Source of the DNA: a virus
Virus record (IMG/VR): IMGVR_UViG_3300029268_000112
Span: 1-26,421 of that record
DNA length: 26,421 nucleotides
Reading direction: 5' to 3' (one strand)
This document shows, piece by piece, positions 8,180 through 14,741 of the stretch. Numbering within the stretch: position 1 is the first letter of the stretch; each line of letters opens with the position of its first letter. The position numbers and the translations under genes were made by a program. Below the pieces are notes generated by a model, which saw only the letters and a program-made list of their open reading frames with translations, searched no databases and was not told where the DNA came from.

Positions 8180-8668
8180 TTATTTCTTTACTTCCTCGGT
8201 CTTCTCCATTAAATCCTTACGATCTTTCTCATCATACTTTGCAGGATCAGCAGGAATCTTACCTTCCTCGGTTTTAACTTCAACTTTGGCTTCAGCAGCA
8301 ACAGGCTCGTCAACTACCGGAGCTTCAGCGGCAGGACCTTCTTCGGCAGCAACTTCATCTTCCTTCGCTAGCTCTTCTTCCATCAGTGCTAATGCAGCAT
8401 AATAATCTTTACCTGGAAATTCGTTGATATGATCTAAAACAATCTTTCCAATTATTGACATATCATTGTCAACTGATTCGGCATGCTCGATCTCAACTGA
8501 TAATCCAGCTTCGAAAGCTGCCTTCTGCTCTTCAGATACTCCTAACTCCTCAACTAATTCAGCAACTAACTCCGGTGTAATTTCAGGAAGAGCAGAAGCT
8601 TCATCCGCCATCGGATTAAAATCTTCAGCTACCACCTGCTTTATTCTCGCATATAACGTGTTATCCAT
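8180..8668 (-). CDS. Acidic, probably head-packaged protein
   Basis: 162 residues, very rich in Glu and Ala, especially the C-terminal third (EEELAKEDEVAAEEGPAAEA). The start MDNTLYARIKQVVAED matches MDNKLYEYI in the next gene and MDGLYKYIREN in the one before, suggesting a shared N-terminal tag. The end EEGKIPADPAKYDEKDRK is almost a copy of NEGKIPAEPAKVDDTTK in the 472-residue neighbour. It also has an INEFPGKDYYAALALM segment. An internal head or prohead core role is inferred from composition and context. Confidence 0.55.
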   Translation of the reverse strand: MDNTLYARIKQVVAEDFNPMADEASALPEITPELVAELVEELGVSEEQKAAFEAGLSVEIEHAESVDNDMSIIGKIVLDHINEFPGKDYYAALALMEEELAKEDEVAAEEGPAAEAPVVDEPVAAEAKVEVKTEEGKIPADPAKYDEKDRKDLMEKTEEVKK

Positions 8669-8694
8669 TTGTTTCCTCCCTTTAGTTAATAAAA

Positions 8695-10113
8695 TTATTC
8701 CTTCGATTCAAGTAATATATTTAAAAATTTCTTCAGCGTTTCAACGTCCTTATTTTCCATTGCAGTTTTAAGAGCATCAAGTCCGATCCTATCCATTGAT
8801 TTCAACTTGCCCGCTACCCGCTCTAATGTAACATCAGTACCTAATAACGTCTTCAGCGAAGCTTTAACTGATTCAGCATATCCCCAAGTAAAGTCATCGG
8901 CCGATTCTTTAATTATCTCTTTAGACTCAGTAACCCCGAGTTTCTTAGCTACTTCTATCGCCTTTTGTAAAGCTAAAATAAATTCTTCAGTTTTAGCAAT
9001 ACTAGAAGTTCCTATTCCAGGCCAGTTGATACCTTTAGAACGTCCAGTACCTTTCATATTATAAACTGTAATCATTCGACTGCCATTTACTATAATATCA
9101 GCATAATCCTCGCCTTCACGATGATCTACTTCTATATTCTCATCTACCTTCTCCTCTTTCTTTGCTTCGATCGGTAACTCCTCTTCCTTAGGCTCTTCGC
9201 CTGCAACGGGTTCTTCAACTACCGGAACTTCAGCAGCAATCGGCACTACTTCAGTATTTATAGACGGAGTATCGAGTGTAGTAATCTGCGTTCCACCTTC
9301 AGTAGATACTATATTTACTTCTTTATCTTCAGTCTTAATCGTAACATCTACATCTTCTTTAACTTGAACTTCTTCTTTCTTTTCCTCTTCTATTTCCTCT
9401 TCTTCTTTTGCAGTAGGTTCTGTCTCAGGTGCCGTAGGATTTTTCTCTAATGCTTCCTTACGCCTGGCCAATGCAGCCTTCAATCTGGTTTCCTGCTCTC
9501 CACTGATCTTTCCACTTGTAGCAGTCTTCTCTATATTGTTCATTATATCTTCTAATGCTGCAATATCTGCGGCCTTGTGGATCTTTCTTAATAAAGATGT
9601 AGCCATCTTAGTTACTGCGGCAGCGGCTTCGTCTTCTTTCTTTGATTCCTTCATCGAAGTAACTACCCACTTCTTCGTTTCAGGATCTTGACTAACTGCA
9701 CCTTTATTCGAGGTAGCAAAATTCTTAGCAACTTGCTCATCGCTGAACTCACCTAAAACAATTTCTTGCTTGTCGTCTTCAGTAAGTGTCTGCTTAGTTG
9801 TATCATCGACCTTTGCCGGTTCAGCAGGAATCTTGCCTTCATTCTTCTTTTCAGCTGCAGCTTTATTGATCTCGTCTTCTTTGCTTTTGTTTGCCGCACG
9901 TGTAGCCGCCTCTAAATCTGTATCCTTAGGCTCTTTAACTTCCTTAACCTTCTGCTCCAATTCATTAACCCGATCCTCTAATGTCTTCGGAATAATTACA
10001 GTATCAGCAACTTTAGTCTCTACAACTTTTTGTATTCCGGCTTTCTCAATTTCAGATTCAGAAACATTTTCTCTTATGTATTTATAAAGCCCGTCCATAA
10101 TATTCTTACTCAT
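8695..10113 (-). CDS. Large acidic low-complexity protein, probably prohead core/internal head protein
   Basis: 472 residues, not assigned to a family. The N-terminus has MDGLYKYIRENVSESE, like the two following genes. The body is Glu/Lys/Ala rich with predicted helix and coiled coil, a proline-rich linker (VVEEPVAGEEPKEEELP) and an ordered C-terminal part with SRMITVYNMKGTGRSKG, LQKAIEVAKKLGV and GTDVTLERVAGKLKSM. Residues about 255-285 (KEDVDVTIKTEDKEVNIVST then EGGTQITTL) form a module also found in the protein at 25728-26390. The charge and the shared tags suggest a capsid interior protein; a DNA-binding or assembly function is not shown. AAAGGAG precedes the ATG, just after a GGTC hairpin. 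Confidence 0.55.
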   Translation of the reverse strand: MSKNIMDGLYKYIRENVSESEIEKAGIQKVVETKVADTVIIPKTLEDRVNELEQKVKEVKEPKDTDLEAATRAANKSKEDEINKAAAEKKNEGKIPAEPAKVDDTTKQTLTEDDKQEIVLGEFSDEQVAKNFATSNKGAVSQDPETKKWVVTSMKESKKEDEAAAAVTKMATSLLRKIHKAADIAALEDIMNNIEKTATSGKISGEQETRLKAALARRKEALEKNPTAPETEPTAKEEEEIEEEKKEEVQVKEDVDVTIKTEDKEVNIVSTEGGTQITTLDTPSINTEVVPIAAEVPVVEEPVAGEEPKEEELPIEAKKEEKVDENIEVDHREGEDYADIIVNGSRMITVYNMKGTGRSKGINWPGIGTSSIAKTEEFILALQKAIEVAKKLGVTESKEIIKESADDFTWGYAESVKASLKTLLGTDVTLERVAGKLKSMDRIGLDALKTAMENKDVETLKKFLNILLESKE

Positions 10114-10131
10114 GCAATTCTCCTTTGCTTT

Positions 10132-10144
10132 GGTCCCCTAGACC
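10132..10144. repeat. Inverted repeat copy A (GGTCCCCTAGACC)
   Basis: GGTCCCCTAGACC, itself able to form a small GGTC/GACC hairpin. It is the inverse of GGTCTAGGGGGACC at 10732-10745, with one C inserted in the other copy. On the minus-strand message it lies between the stop of the 182-residue gene and the AAAGGAG of the 472-residue gene. The two copies could also pair with each other over 12-13 bases. Confidence 0.6.
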
Positions 10145-10156
10145 TTTAACTTGATT

Positions 10157-10705
10157 TTAACGTAAGTTAACTATACTTCCATCTACTACATAAGTACCAA
10201 TTGTTGAAAACTTGGCAACTGAACAATTAATTGGGACTGTCGTTAATGCACTACATCCTAATGCTAATCCCGTGACATTTGAACCTGACCCACAATAGTG
10301 TATGTCATCTCCTGCGCCTTGAAACTGATTACCAAAAACTTTAGGCTGATATTCCTGCCAAGTTATAGCATATGGAAAATACCAAGGAGATCGATCTCTC
10401 TCAATTATTGTTTCCTTCTCCTTGATAATAATAACCACTGAGACCTTCTTTGCCTCTTCATCCTTTTCTTGTCTCTCGGCTATTCTGTCTAACCGTCCTT
10501 CTTTCATATCGTCTAGATCCATCCTTAAGATTTTTCGCTGATCCTCGAGCTCTTTAACTCGGTCTTTAGCTTTACTAATATCTTTTTCGACCTTATTAAT
10601 TTTCTCTAGCGTCTTAAGAACGATCTGCTTTACTTCTTGTATCTGTTTTTCTTTTAAGGAATCCTCGGCTTCCTCAACGGCCTTTTTAACCATTTCACTT
10701 GTCAT
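10157..10705 (-). CDS. Coiled-coil protein with a beta C-terminal domain
   Basis: 182 residues, not recognised. Residues 1-95 are a continuous charged heptad-rich helix (LEKINKVEKDISKAKDRVKE, then LEDQRKILRMDLDDM). A short strand VSVVIIIKEKETII leads to an aromatic linker (SPWYFPYAITWQEYQPKVF) and a small C-terminal domain with three Cys (HYCGSGSN, LGCSALT, PINCSV). The build, long coiled coil plus compact tip, fits a fibrous or whisker-like virion protein; this is inference. Both ends of the gene are flanked by inverted GGTCCCC hairpins. Confidence 0.6.
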   Translation of the reverse strand: MTSEMVKKAVEEAEDSLKEKQIQEVKQIVLKTLEKINKVEKDISKAKDRVKELEDQRKILRMDLDDMKEGRLDRIAERQEKDEEAKKVSVVIIIKEKETIIERDRSPWYFPYAITWQEYQPKVFGNQFQGAGDDIHYCGSGSNVTGLALGCSALTTVPINCSVAKFSTIGTYVVDGSIVNLR

Positions 10706-10729
10706 TTTACTTCTCCTTTTCCCTTGTTA

Positions 10730-10747
10730 TTGGTCTAGGGGGACCAA
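10730..10747. repeat. Inverted repeat copy B with 6-bp hairpin
   Basis: TTGGTC and GACCAA form a perfect 6-bp stem around a 6-nt loop, containing the GGTCTAGGGGGACC that mirrors copy A at 10132-10144. In the message it lies between the TAA of the 235-residue gene and the AAAGGAG of the 182-residue gene. Confidence 0.6.
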
Positions 10748-10748
10748 A

Positions 10749-11456
10749 TTATTCTTCAATACGTAATTGTTGACCATCATATTTTAAACTCTTAATACTT
10801 CTAAGAAAAATCTTAGCGCTAGAAAAATCTAATTTACACACTGCTATATTCAAATTCTTAGCTAATTCTTGCTCCTCAGTATCACACGGCTGTTTAGTCC
10901 ACATATTTAACATCTTACTAAGCTTATCTGAATCTTCCTTCTGAGCTTTCTCTGGCGAATCGTCATAATGTAAAGTCTTAGCATCTAATGCCTGAAATAA
11001 TCTTTCAAGCCTCTTAACCTTTTCCATTATGTAACCCATATCATTATATGACTTACTCAACTCTCTAAAAATATCGCCAGCACCTTCTAAATCATATCTA
11101 AAAGTAGACTTCCATTCTTTATGAACTAATACTTCTTGATTGGCTTCTTGATAGGATAATGGACTAGTAGATTCTTCTAATCCATACTCCTTGCGGATCT
11201 TGTTAACATGGTGCTTAACGAATGCTCCCATTGCCCAATCTCTTGTTACTTTATATGCAGTCTTTACTTCCCCACTTCGCTTCAATATCTCTTGATAATA
11301 TGCAGTAATCTTCTTAATTCTATCTGACCTTACTTCAGGCCCTAACGTCTCAATCTCGTCTACAAATTCCTGAATCAACGGTTCGATCCCAGTCCCACGT
11401 TCTATACCTTCAATGATCTGCACACTTTTAATTATATAATCAATCATTTCAATCAT
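10749..11456 (-). CDS. Unknown alpha-helical protein (235 aa)
   Basis: 235 residues, mostly helical with no recognised family. Segments include DYIIKSVQIIEGIERG, KKITAYYQEILKRSGEVKTA, YIMEKVKRLERLFQALDA and SSAKIFLRSIKSLKYDG. Two methionines near the start (M1 and M4) are both possible; the first overlaps the upstream stop (ATGA). It is part of a run of overlapping small genes between capsid and neck genes, so a head assembly role is likely by position only. Confidence 0.55.
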   Translation of the reverse strand: MIEMIDYIIKSVQIIEGIERGTGIEPLIQEFVDEIETLGPEVRSDRIKKITAYYQEILKRSGEVKTAYKVTRDWAMGAFVKHHVNKIRKEYGLEESTSPLSYQEANQEVLVHKEWKSTFRYDLEGAGDIFRELSKSYNDMGYIMEKVKRLERLFQALDAKTLHYDDSPEKAQKEDSDKLSKMLNMWTKQPCDTEEQELAKNLNIAVCKLDFSSAKIFLRSIKSLKYDGQQLRIEE

Positions 11457-11692
11457 AGTATTTTGCTATGTAATAATTCCTGAACCTTAGCCGGTACTGC
11501 CTTATCTGAATTTAAAATACCTTCTAAAACCTTCTGTACTTCGGTATCTTTAGATATTACTTTCAATCCTTCGTTCATACATTTCTCTAGCAACGTGCTT
11601 ACTGGAGTTCCTGGGAAATGCTGAACATAGTCATTCAATATAGGTAATAATAACTTATATATATTTAAATCTCGCTGCTCATTAAGGTTCAT
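11453..11692 (-). CDS. Small helical protein (79 aa)
   Basis: 79 residues, unknown. It begins MNLNEQRDLNIYKLLLP, similar in style to other MNL-type starts in this region, and contains VQHFPGTPVSTLLEKCM, a FPG motif also seen in the proteins at 8180 and 12066. It overlaps the upstream gene by 11 bases and the downstream gene by 4, so the three genes are probably translated together. Confidence 0.55.
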   Translation of the reverse strand: MNLNEQRDLNIYKLLLPILNDYVQHFPGTPVSTLLEKCMNEGLKVISKDTEVQKVLEGILNSDKAVPAKVQELLHSKIL

Positions 11693-11948
11693 TTATATTA
11701 GGATTAATATTGTCTTTAAAATGTTTTGACGCTTCACCATTAGTAATCTTTTTTGCACTAACTATATCCCCGTCATTCTTTTTCTTCCATTCTGCAAAAC
11801 ATTTATCACAAAACCAAGCATGCGCCATTCCTTCAGCCCATTTAACTTCAATAGACGGCGGATTACTACAATTCATACACTTACTTCTACTATGACTTTC
11901 GTTAATTACCAAACTAAGTATTCCGATTAAATCTCGATTTTCGTTCAT
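11682..11948 (-). CDS. Small zinc-finger protein (88 aa)
   Basis: I choose the ATG at 11948 (MNENRDLIGIL) because it follows a GGGGA stretch; an in-frame upstream non-ATG start at 11963 would add five residues. The protein has a four-cysteine zinc-binding pattern, CMNCSNPP followed 23 residues on by FCDKCFAEW, the CxxC...CxxC spacing of a zinc ribbon-like knuckle. Function unknown; such small proteins may bind nucleic acid or partner proteins. Its 5' end overlaps a possible 50-residue reading frame. Confidence 0.55.
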   Translation of the reverse strand: MNENRDLIGILSLVINESHSRSKCMNCSNPPSIEVKWAEGMAHAWFCDKCFAEWKKKNDGDIVSAKKITNGEASKHFKDNINPNINEP

Positions 11949-12066
11949 ATCGCCCGTCCCCACTATGACTATTTAACCATTTTAATATTGGCAACATCCA
12001 AGTCGGCTGTCCACAATCTACCCATATTGCCCACCAGATATAATGAAATGGCTTAAGTATTTCCAT
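11914..12066 (-). CDS. Possible small Trp-rich protein (50 aa)
   Basis: A 50-codon frame starts at an ATG that shares its A with the TAA of the upstream gene (TAATG), a common translational coupling layout here. The product begins MEILKPFHYIWWAIWVDCGQ and continues PTWMLPILKW, with five Trp in the first 30 residues and a basic tail. It fills the only gap between the 291-residue gene and the zinc-finger gene, overlapping the latter by 35 bases. It could attach to membrane or be a remnant; support is context only. Confidence 0.4.
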   Translation of the reverse strand: MEILKPFHYIWWAIWVDCGQPTWMLPILKWLNSHSGDGRYERKSRFNRNT

Positions 12067-12941
12067 TACTTCTTTTTCTCTTCTTTCTTAACCTCGGGCG
12101 GCAGCGAGTCAATAGTATCTCGAATATTGCCGAAAAATCCATTGTTGAATATTCCTTGAATTGGATATACAACAGTACCAGCAATTCTGACTACTCGGGA
12201 ATAATATCCCAATTCATTCAACAACTCGTCATCATCTACAATAATAAACTGAGTTACCCTAAAACTTAAATTTACGAAAGTATGAAGAGTCAATTCAATC
12301 CCTTCATATGTCGACTTCAATATATCCCCAACTATATATTCATATTGAGCTAATGTTGGTACCATATTCAGTGAAGTCGTATTTTCAATTGCATCTACTA
12401 ATAACTGCATATTACCTATTTCGCCAGACTCTTTCATCTGTTTTATTATCTTATCTGAATCTCTTCTATAATTCAAAGAAGAGATTGCACATTTAGCATA
12501 CTGCTCAGCAGTAGTACCTGGGAATTCTTGTCTCCATGCATTTACCGATCTCAATATTACCTGTACTTGAGGAACCTTGATTAAAGTATCGGTCAATGCA
12601 GTCTTGACATCGTTGATTGAATTGACTGTGAATGTACCGACTTCTTCATTCAACATTTGAGACAAATCTATTTTGTTCAATCCTTCGATCTGCAATACAT
12701 TCTGATTAAATTCAGCATAGTCTTCTTTATTAATCCCAATCTTTAGAGAATTCTCGAAGGCTACTTCGTAGAGATCCCCTTGATCTAATATCTTTATTCC
12801 CCATTCTTTCTTAACCTTGCTTAGTGCTGCTATTGCATTACGTACAGTAGTAAAACCGCCAGGAATATAGGAAATGTTTGCTGAAGTAGTATCTTCATTC
12901 AGAACTCTTACTAATTTAGAAACAAATTCGCTTAGGTTCAT
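12066..12941 (-). CDS. Unknown head-region protein with a possible capsid-targeting N-terminus
   Basis: 291 residues, not recognised. The first 16 residues (MNLSEFVSKLVRVLNE) form an amphipathic helix ending in an LxE site, like the short capsid-targeting peptides of T4 internal proteins that the prohead protease removes. A QEFPGTTAEQYAKCAISSL segment is shared in style with two other proteins here. Near the C-terminus is a hydrophobic stretch (VVRIAGTVVYPIQGIF), then a Lys/Glu tail. Packaging into the head is a hypothesis. Start overlaps the upstream stop by 4 bases. Confidence 0.55.
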   Translation of the reverse strand: MNLSEFVSKLVRVLNEDTTSANISYIPGGFTTVRNAIAALSKVKKEWGIKILDQGDLYEVAFENSLKIGINKEDYAEFNQNVLQIEGLNKIDLSQMLNEEVGTFTVNSINDVKTALTDTLIKVPQVQVILRSVNAWRQEFPGTTAEQYAKCAISSLNYRRDSDKIIKQMKESGEIGNMQLLVDAIENTTSLNMVPTLAQYEYIVGDILKSTYEGIELTLHTFVNLSFRVTQFIIVDDDELLNELGYYSRVVRIAGTVVYPIQGIFNNGFFGNIRDTIDSLPPEVKKEEKKK

Positions 12942-13675
12942 TCCTGTTCCTCTTCCTTTGGCTCTTCTACTTCAGGTTCTTGTTCTATTTGACTCTTTCC
13001 TCGGGTATATGTATTTGCCTGTTCTTTTTCCTTTTTAGCTAAAGCCCCTGCTGCCTTCTTGACCGCCCCTACTTCTTTATTACTCATTGCTTCAGCTGCC
13101 TTGATTTCTTTACTATAGAAATCTCTTAAATACCCAGCAAAATCGCTAGTATATGCCGGTAATACTTTCCATACTGACTGACCGTGCTTGCACATTGCTC
13201 CATATTCTTTAGGATTGTTTCTCTTCGGCGGTCTGTTCTCAGGATTACCGAATTTAGCTTTACGCTGAGTACGAATATACTCAGATCCAGAGAAGGTGTC
13301 CGCCATACAGTCACAATCCTCTTCCATATCTACTCGGTTCAGTACTTCGGCCGCTAACAACTTATAATTTACACGACTTCCATCTTCAAGCCAAATACTT
13401 CTATCTCTAACTGCCTTATTAATTACATCTACTATATTTTTAAATGCTACATACACATCATAATCGGCGCCAGGAGTTGTACCTGAAGCTACAGAAAATC
13501 TCCATACCCCAGGTTTCTTTTCTTTCAATCTAATCCCGCCATTTGCTGAAATATCTCTAATTCGTTGAGCAAACTTATCAGGATTGTACAAACGAGTAAC
13601 TGAACGTTGTTTGTTTGCAATCTGACCAAACGTAACCTCATTTAATATATGACTAGCAAATTCAGTTATACTCAT
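12938..13675 (-). CDS. SWIM-like CxC...CxH protein, possibly packaged
   Basis: 245 residues. It starts MSITEFASHILNE, again a short helix closing with an LxE-type site. The middle holds EEDCDCMADTFSGS, GNPENRPPKRNNPKEYG and AMCKHGQSVWKVLPAY: a CxC pair followed about 40 residues later by CxH. This resembles the SWIM zinc-binding pattern, with a longer spacer than usual. Comparable sequences with GNPE.RPP..NP..G..CKH occur in other phages in my memory, but I cannot name a tested function. The C-terminus is a Glu-rich tail. Starts one base before the end of the upstream gene region. Confidence 0.55.
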   Translation of the reverse strand: MSITEFASHILNEVTFGQIANKQRSVTRLYNPDKFAQRIRDISANGGIRLKEKKPGVWRFSVASGTTPGADYDVYVAFKNIVDVINKAVRDRSIWLEDGSRVNYKLLAAEVLNRVDMEEDCDCMADTFSGSEYIRTQRKAKFGNPENRPPKRNNPKEYGAMCKHGQSVWKVLPAYTSDFAGYLRDFYSKEIKAAEAMSNKEVGAVKKAAGALAKKEKEQANTYTRGKSQIEQEPEVEEPKEEEQE

Positions 13676-14374
13676 TTATATTCGGCTCGCTAAAGCAACC
13701 CAGCGCCCTTCATTCATCAGCTGTTCTTGAAGATCTTTCATTTCTTCCCGGCCTTCATTATATAAAGTCTGCCCATCATTGTTTACTCCTATTGCGCTAG
13801 ACTTCCTTAAAGCATTCCCCTCGGCCTGTTTTACTAATGCCTTTACATATTCTAATATCCATCGTAAAGGTGCTTCATCTATAATTTCATCCGTTTCGGT
13901 TGCAAGACTAAATCTTCTAGTCCCCAACACATAAATCTTTTGGATATTGCTTGCTTGATTAGAGAGATAAATATTTCCTCCTACGGTCGGGTCATTCGAT
14001 CTTTCAAAATGCCATTTAAATCCAGAGGAAATATATCCCTTATAATTCTTAAAGGCTTCAGTCATCATAATCAAATCATTGTTCACGCCATCTAATATCG
14101 AAATACCTAATAGAGACCACTGTGGATAGTTCTGAGTTATCCATTCTTCTGGAGGCGAAGGCAGAACTTTGACCACTGTTTTAATATTTGCACTTACTTG
14201 TATTCGGGTTAATTCAGAAGTAATAGAAATCATTTCGGCATACTTGAATGCCGAGTGAGTATTCAGATAACGAACAGCATTATCAATAAACTGGGAGATA
14301 GTCTCTTGCCCAGTAATTAATTGTATAGGTTTGAATTCACTTTGTACCCAATTTATTATATCAGTTCTAATCAT
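13676..14374 (-). CDS. Candidate neck/head-completion protein (T4 gp13-like by position)
   Basis: 232 residues. An N-terminal helical part (IINWVQSEFKPIQLITGQET, then ISQFIDNAVRYLNTH) is followed by beta-rich sequence and a long helical C-terminus (LRWILEYVKALVKQAEGNAL and EMKDLQEQLMNEGRWVALA). Phage head-tail adaptor and neck proteins often have this helical, strand, helical layout, and in T4-like genomes gp13 lies near the tail completion genes. No diagnostic motif is visible, so the call is weak. Confidence 0.4.
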   Translation of the reverse strand: MIRTDIINWVQSEFKPIQLITGQETISQFIDNAVRYLNTHSAFKYAEMISITSELTRIQVSANIKTVVKVLPSPPEEWITQNYPQWSLLGISILDGVNNDLIMMTEAFKNYKGYISSGFKWHFERSNDPTVGGNIYLSNQASNIQKIYVLGTRRFSLATETDEIIDEAPLRWILEYVKALVKQAEGNALRKSSAIGVNNDGQTLYNEGREEMKDLQEQLMNEGRWVALASRI

Positions 14375-14402
14375 TCTCGTCCTTCTATAGTGTAGAGAGG
14401 AT

Positions 14403-14549
14403 CTATTTATCTAATGACTTCAAATAATCTAGTGCTTCACGACCACTTAAAATTCTATTCAACGGCAGCGGATTAGTGTCCGCCTTCTTCTCTTCTTTCT
14501 TTACTTCTACTTCAGGTTTCGGATTTGCTATTCTCTTTTTCAGTCTCAT
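14403..14549 (-). CDS. Small basic/acidic protein downstream of the capsid gene (48 aa)
   Basis: A 48-codon frame with GGAG nine bases before its ATG at 14549. The product starts MRLKKRIANPKPEVEVKKEE, then PLPLNRILSGREALDYLKSL. It is not recognised. It lies directly behind a strong 10-bp hairpin and ahead of the neck gene, with clean spacing to both, which supports a real gene. A head accessory role is only positional. Confidence 0.6.
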   Translation of the reverse strand: MRLKKRIANPKPEVEVKKEEKKADTNPLPLNRILSGREALDYLKSLDK

Positions 14550-14563
14550 AATTTAAAACTCCA

Positions 14564-14591
14564 GGAACGGGGGATCGAAGGCCCCCGTTCC
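14564..14591 (-). terminator. Strong hairpin after the capsid gene (terminator or mRNA end-protecting stem)
   Basis: GGAACGGGGG and CCCCCGTTCC form a perfect 10-bp stem around an 8-nt loop that reads CCTTCGAT on the message strand. It stands 14 nt after the capsid stop. Downstream on the minus strand follows TGGAGTTTTAAA, so the U-tract is broken by the GGAG ribosome site of the next gene. It may stop part of the transcripts or set a stable 3' end for abundant capsid mRNA. Confidence 0.7.
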
Positions 14592-14604
14592 ATAGAGTAA
14601 TTTG

Positions 14605-14741
14605 TTAACTTAAACCAGAAATCGTTCCATGACAGAACGCGCCTGGATTAATTACCTTGTACGCAGCAGAAGAAAGAAATCCCTTCTGAGCCTTCAAGTC
14701 TGTAGCAGTAATCAGCGTAGGTGTAGTGAACAGAGGAATAT
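14605..14741 (-). CDS. Major capsid protein, exon 3 (native C-terminus)
   Basis: The last 137 nt of the capsid gene (2 nt of a split Tyr codon, 44 codons, stop). Joined to exon 2 they give CPYIPLFTTPTLITATDLKA and end GTISGLS. The join is placed by the intron 2 end: intron ...AAAAATG, exon ATATTCC, where ATAT can pair with the ATAT next to the guide sequence (P10). The same 44-residue sequence is also encoded, with other codons, at 15763-15899 directly behind exon 2. Codon style here (GC at 16 of 44 third positions) resembles the body of the capsid gene more than the intron copy does (8 of 44). The endonuclease frame in the intron reads into this exon in phase. Confidence 0.8.

Noticed and set aside
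14381-14400. T7-type promoter (CACTATAG on the minus strand)
   Set aside because: Only the 8-base core matches and the upstream half of the promoter consensus is missing; no phage RNA polymerase is seen in the window.
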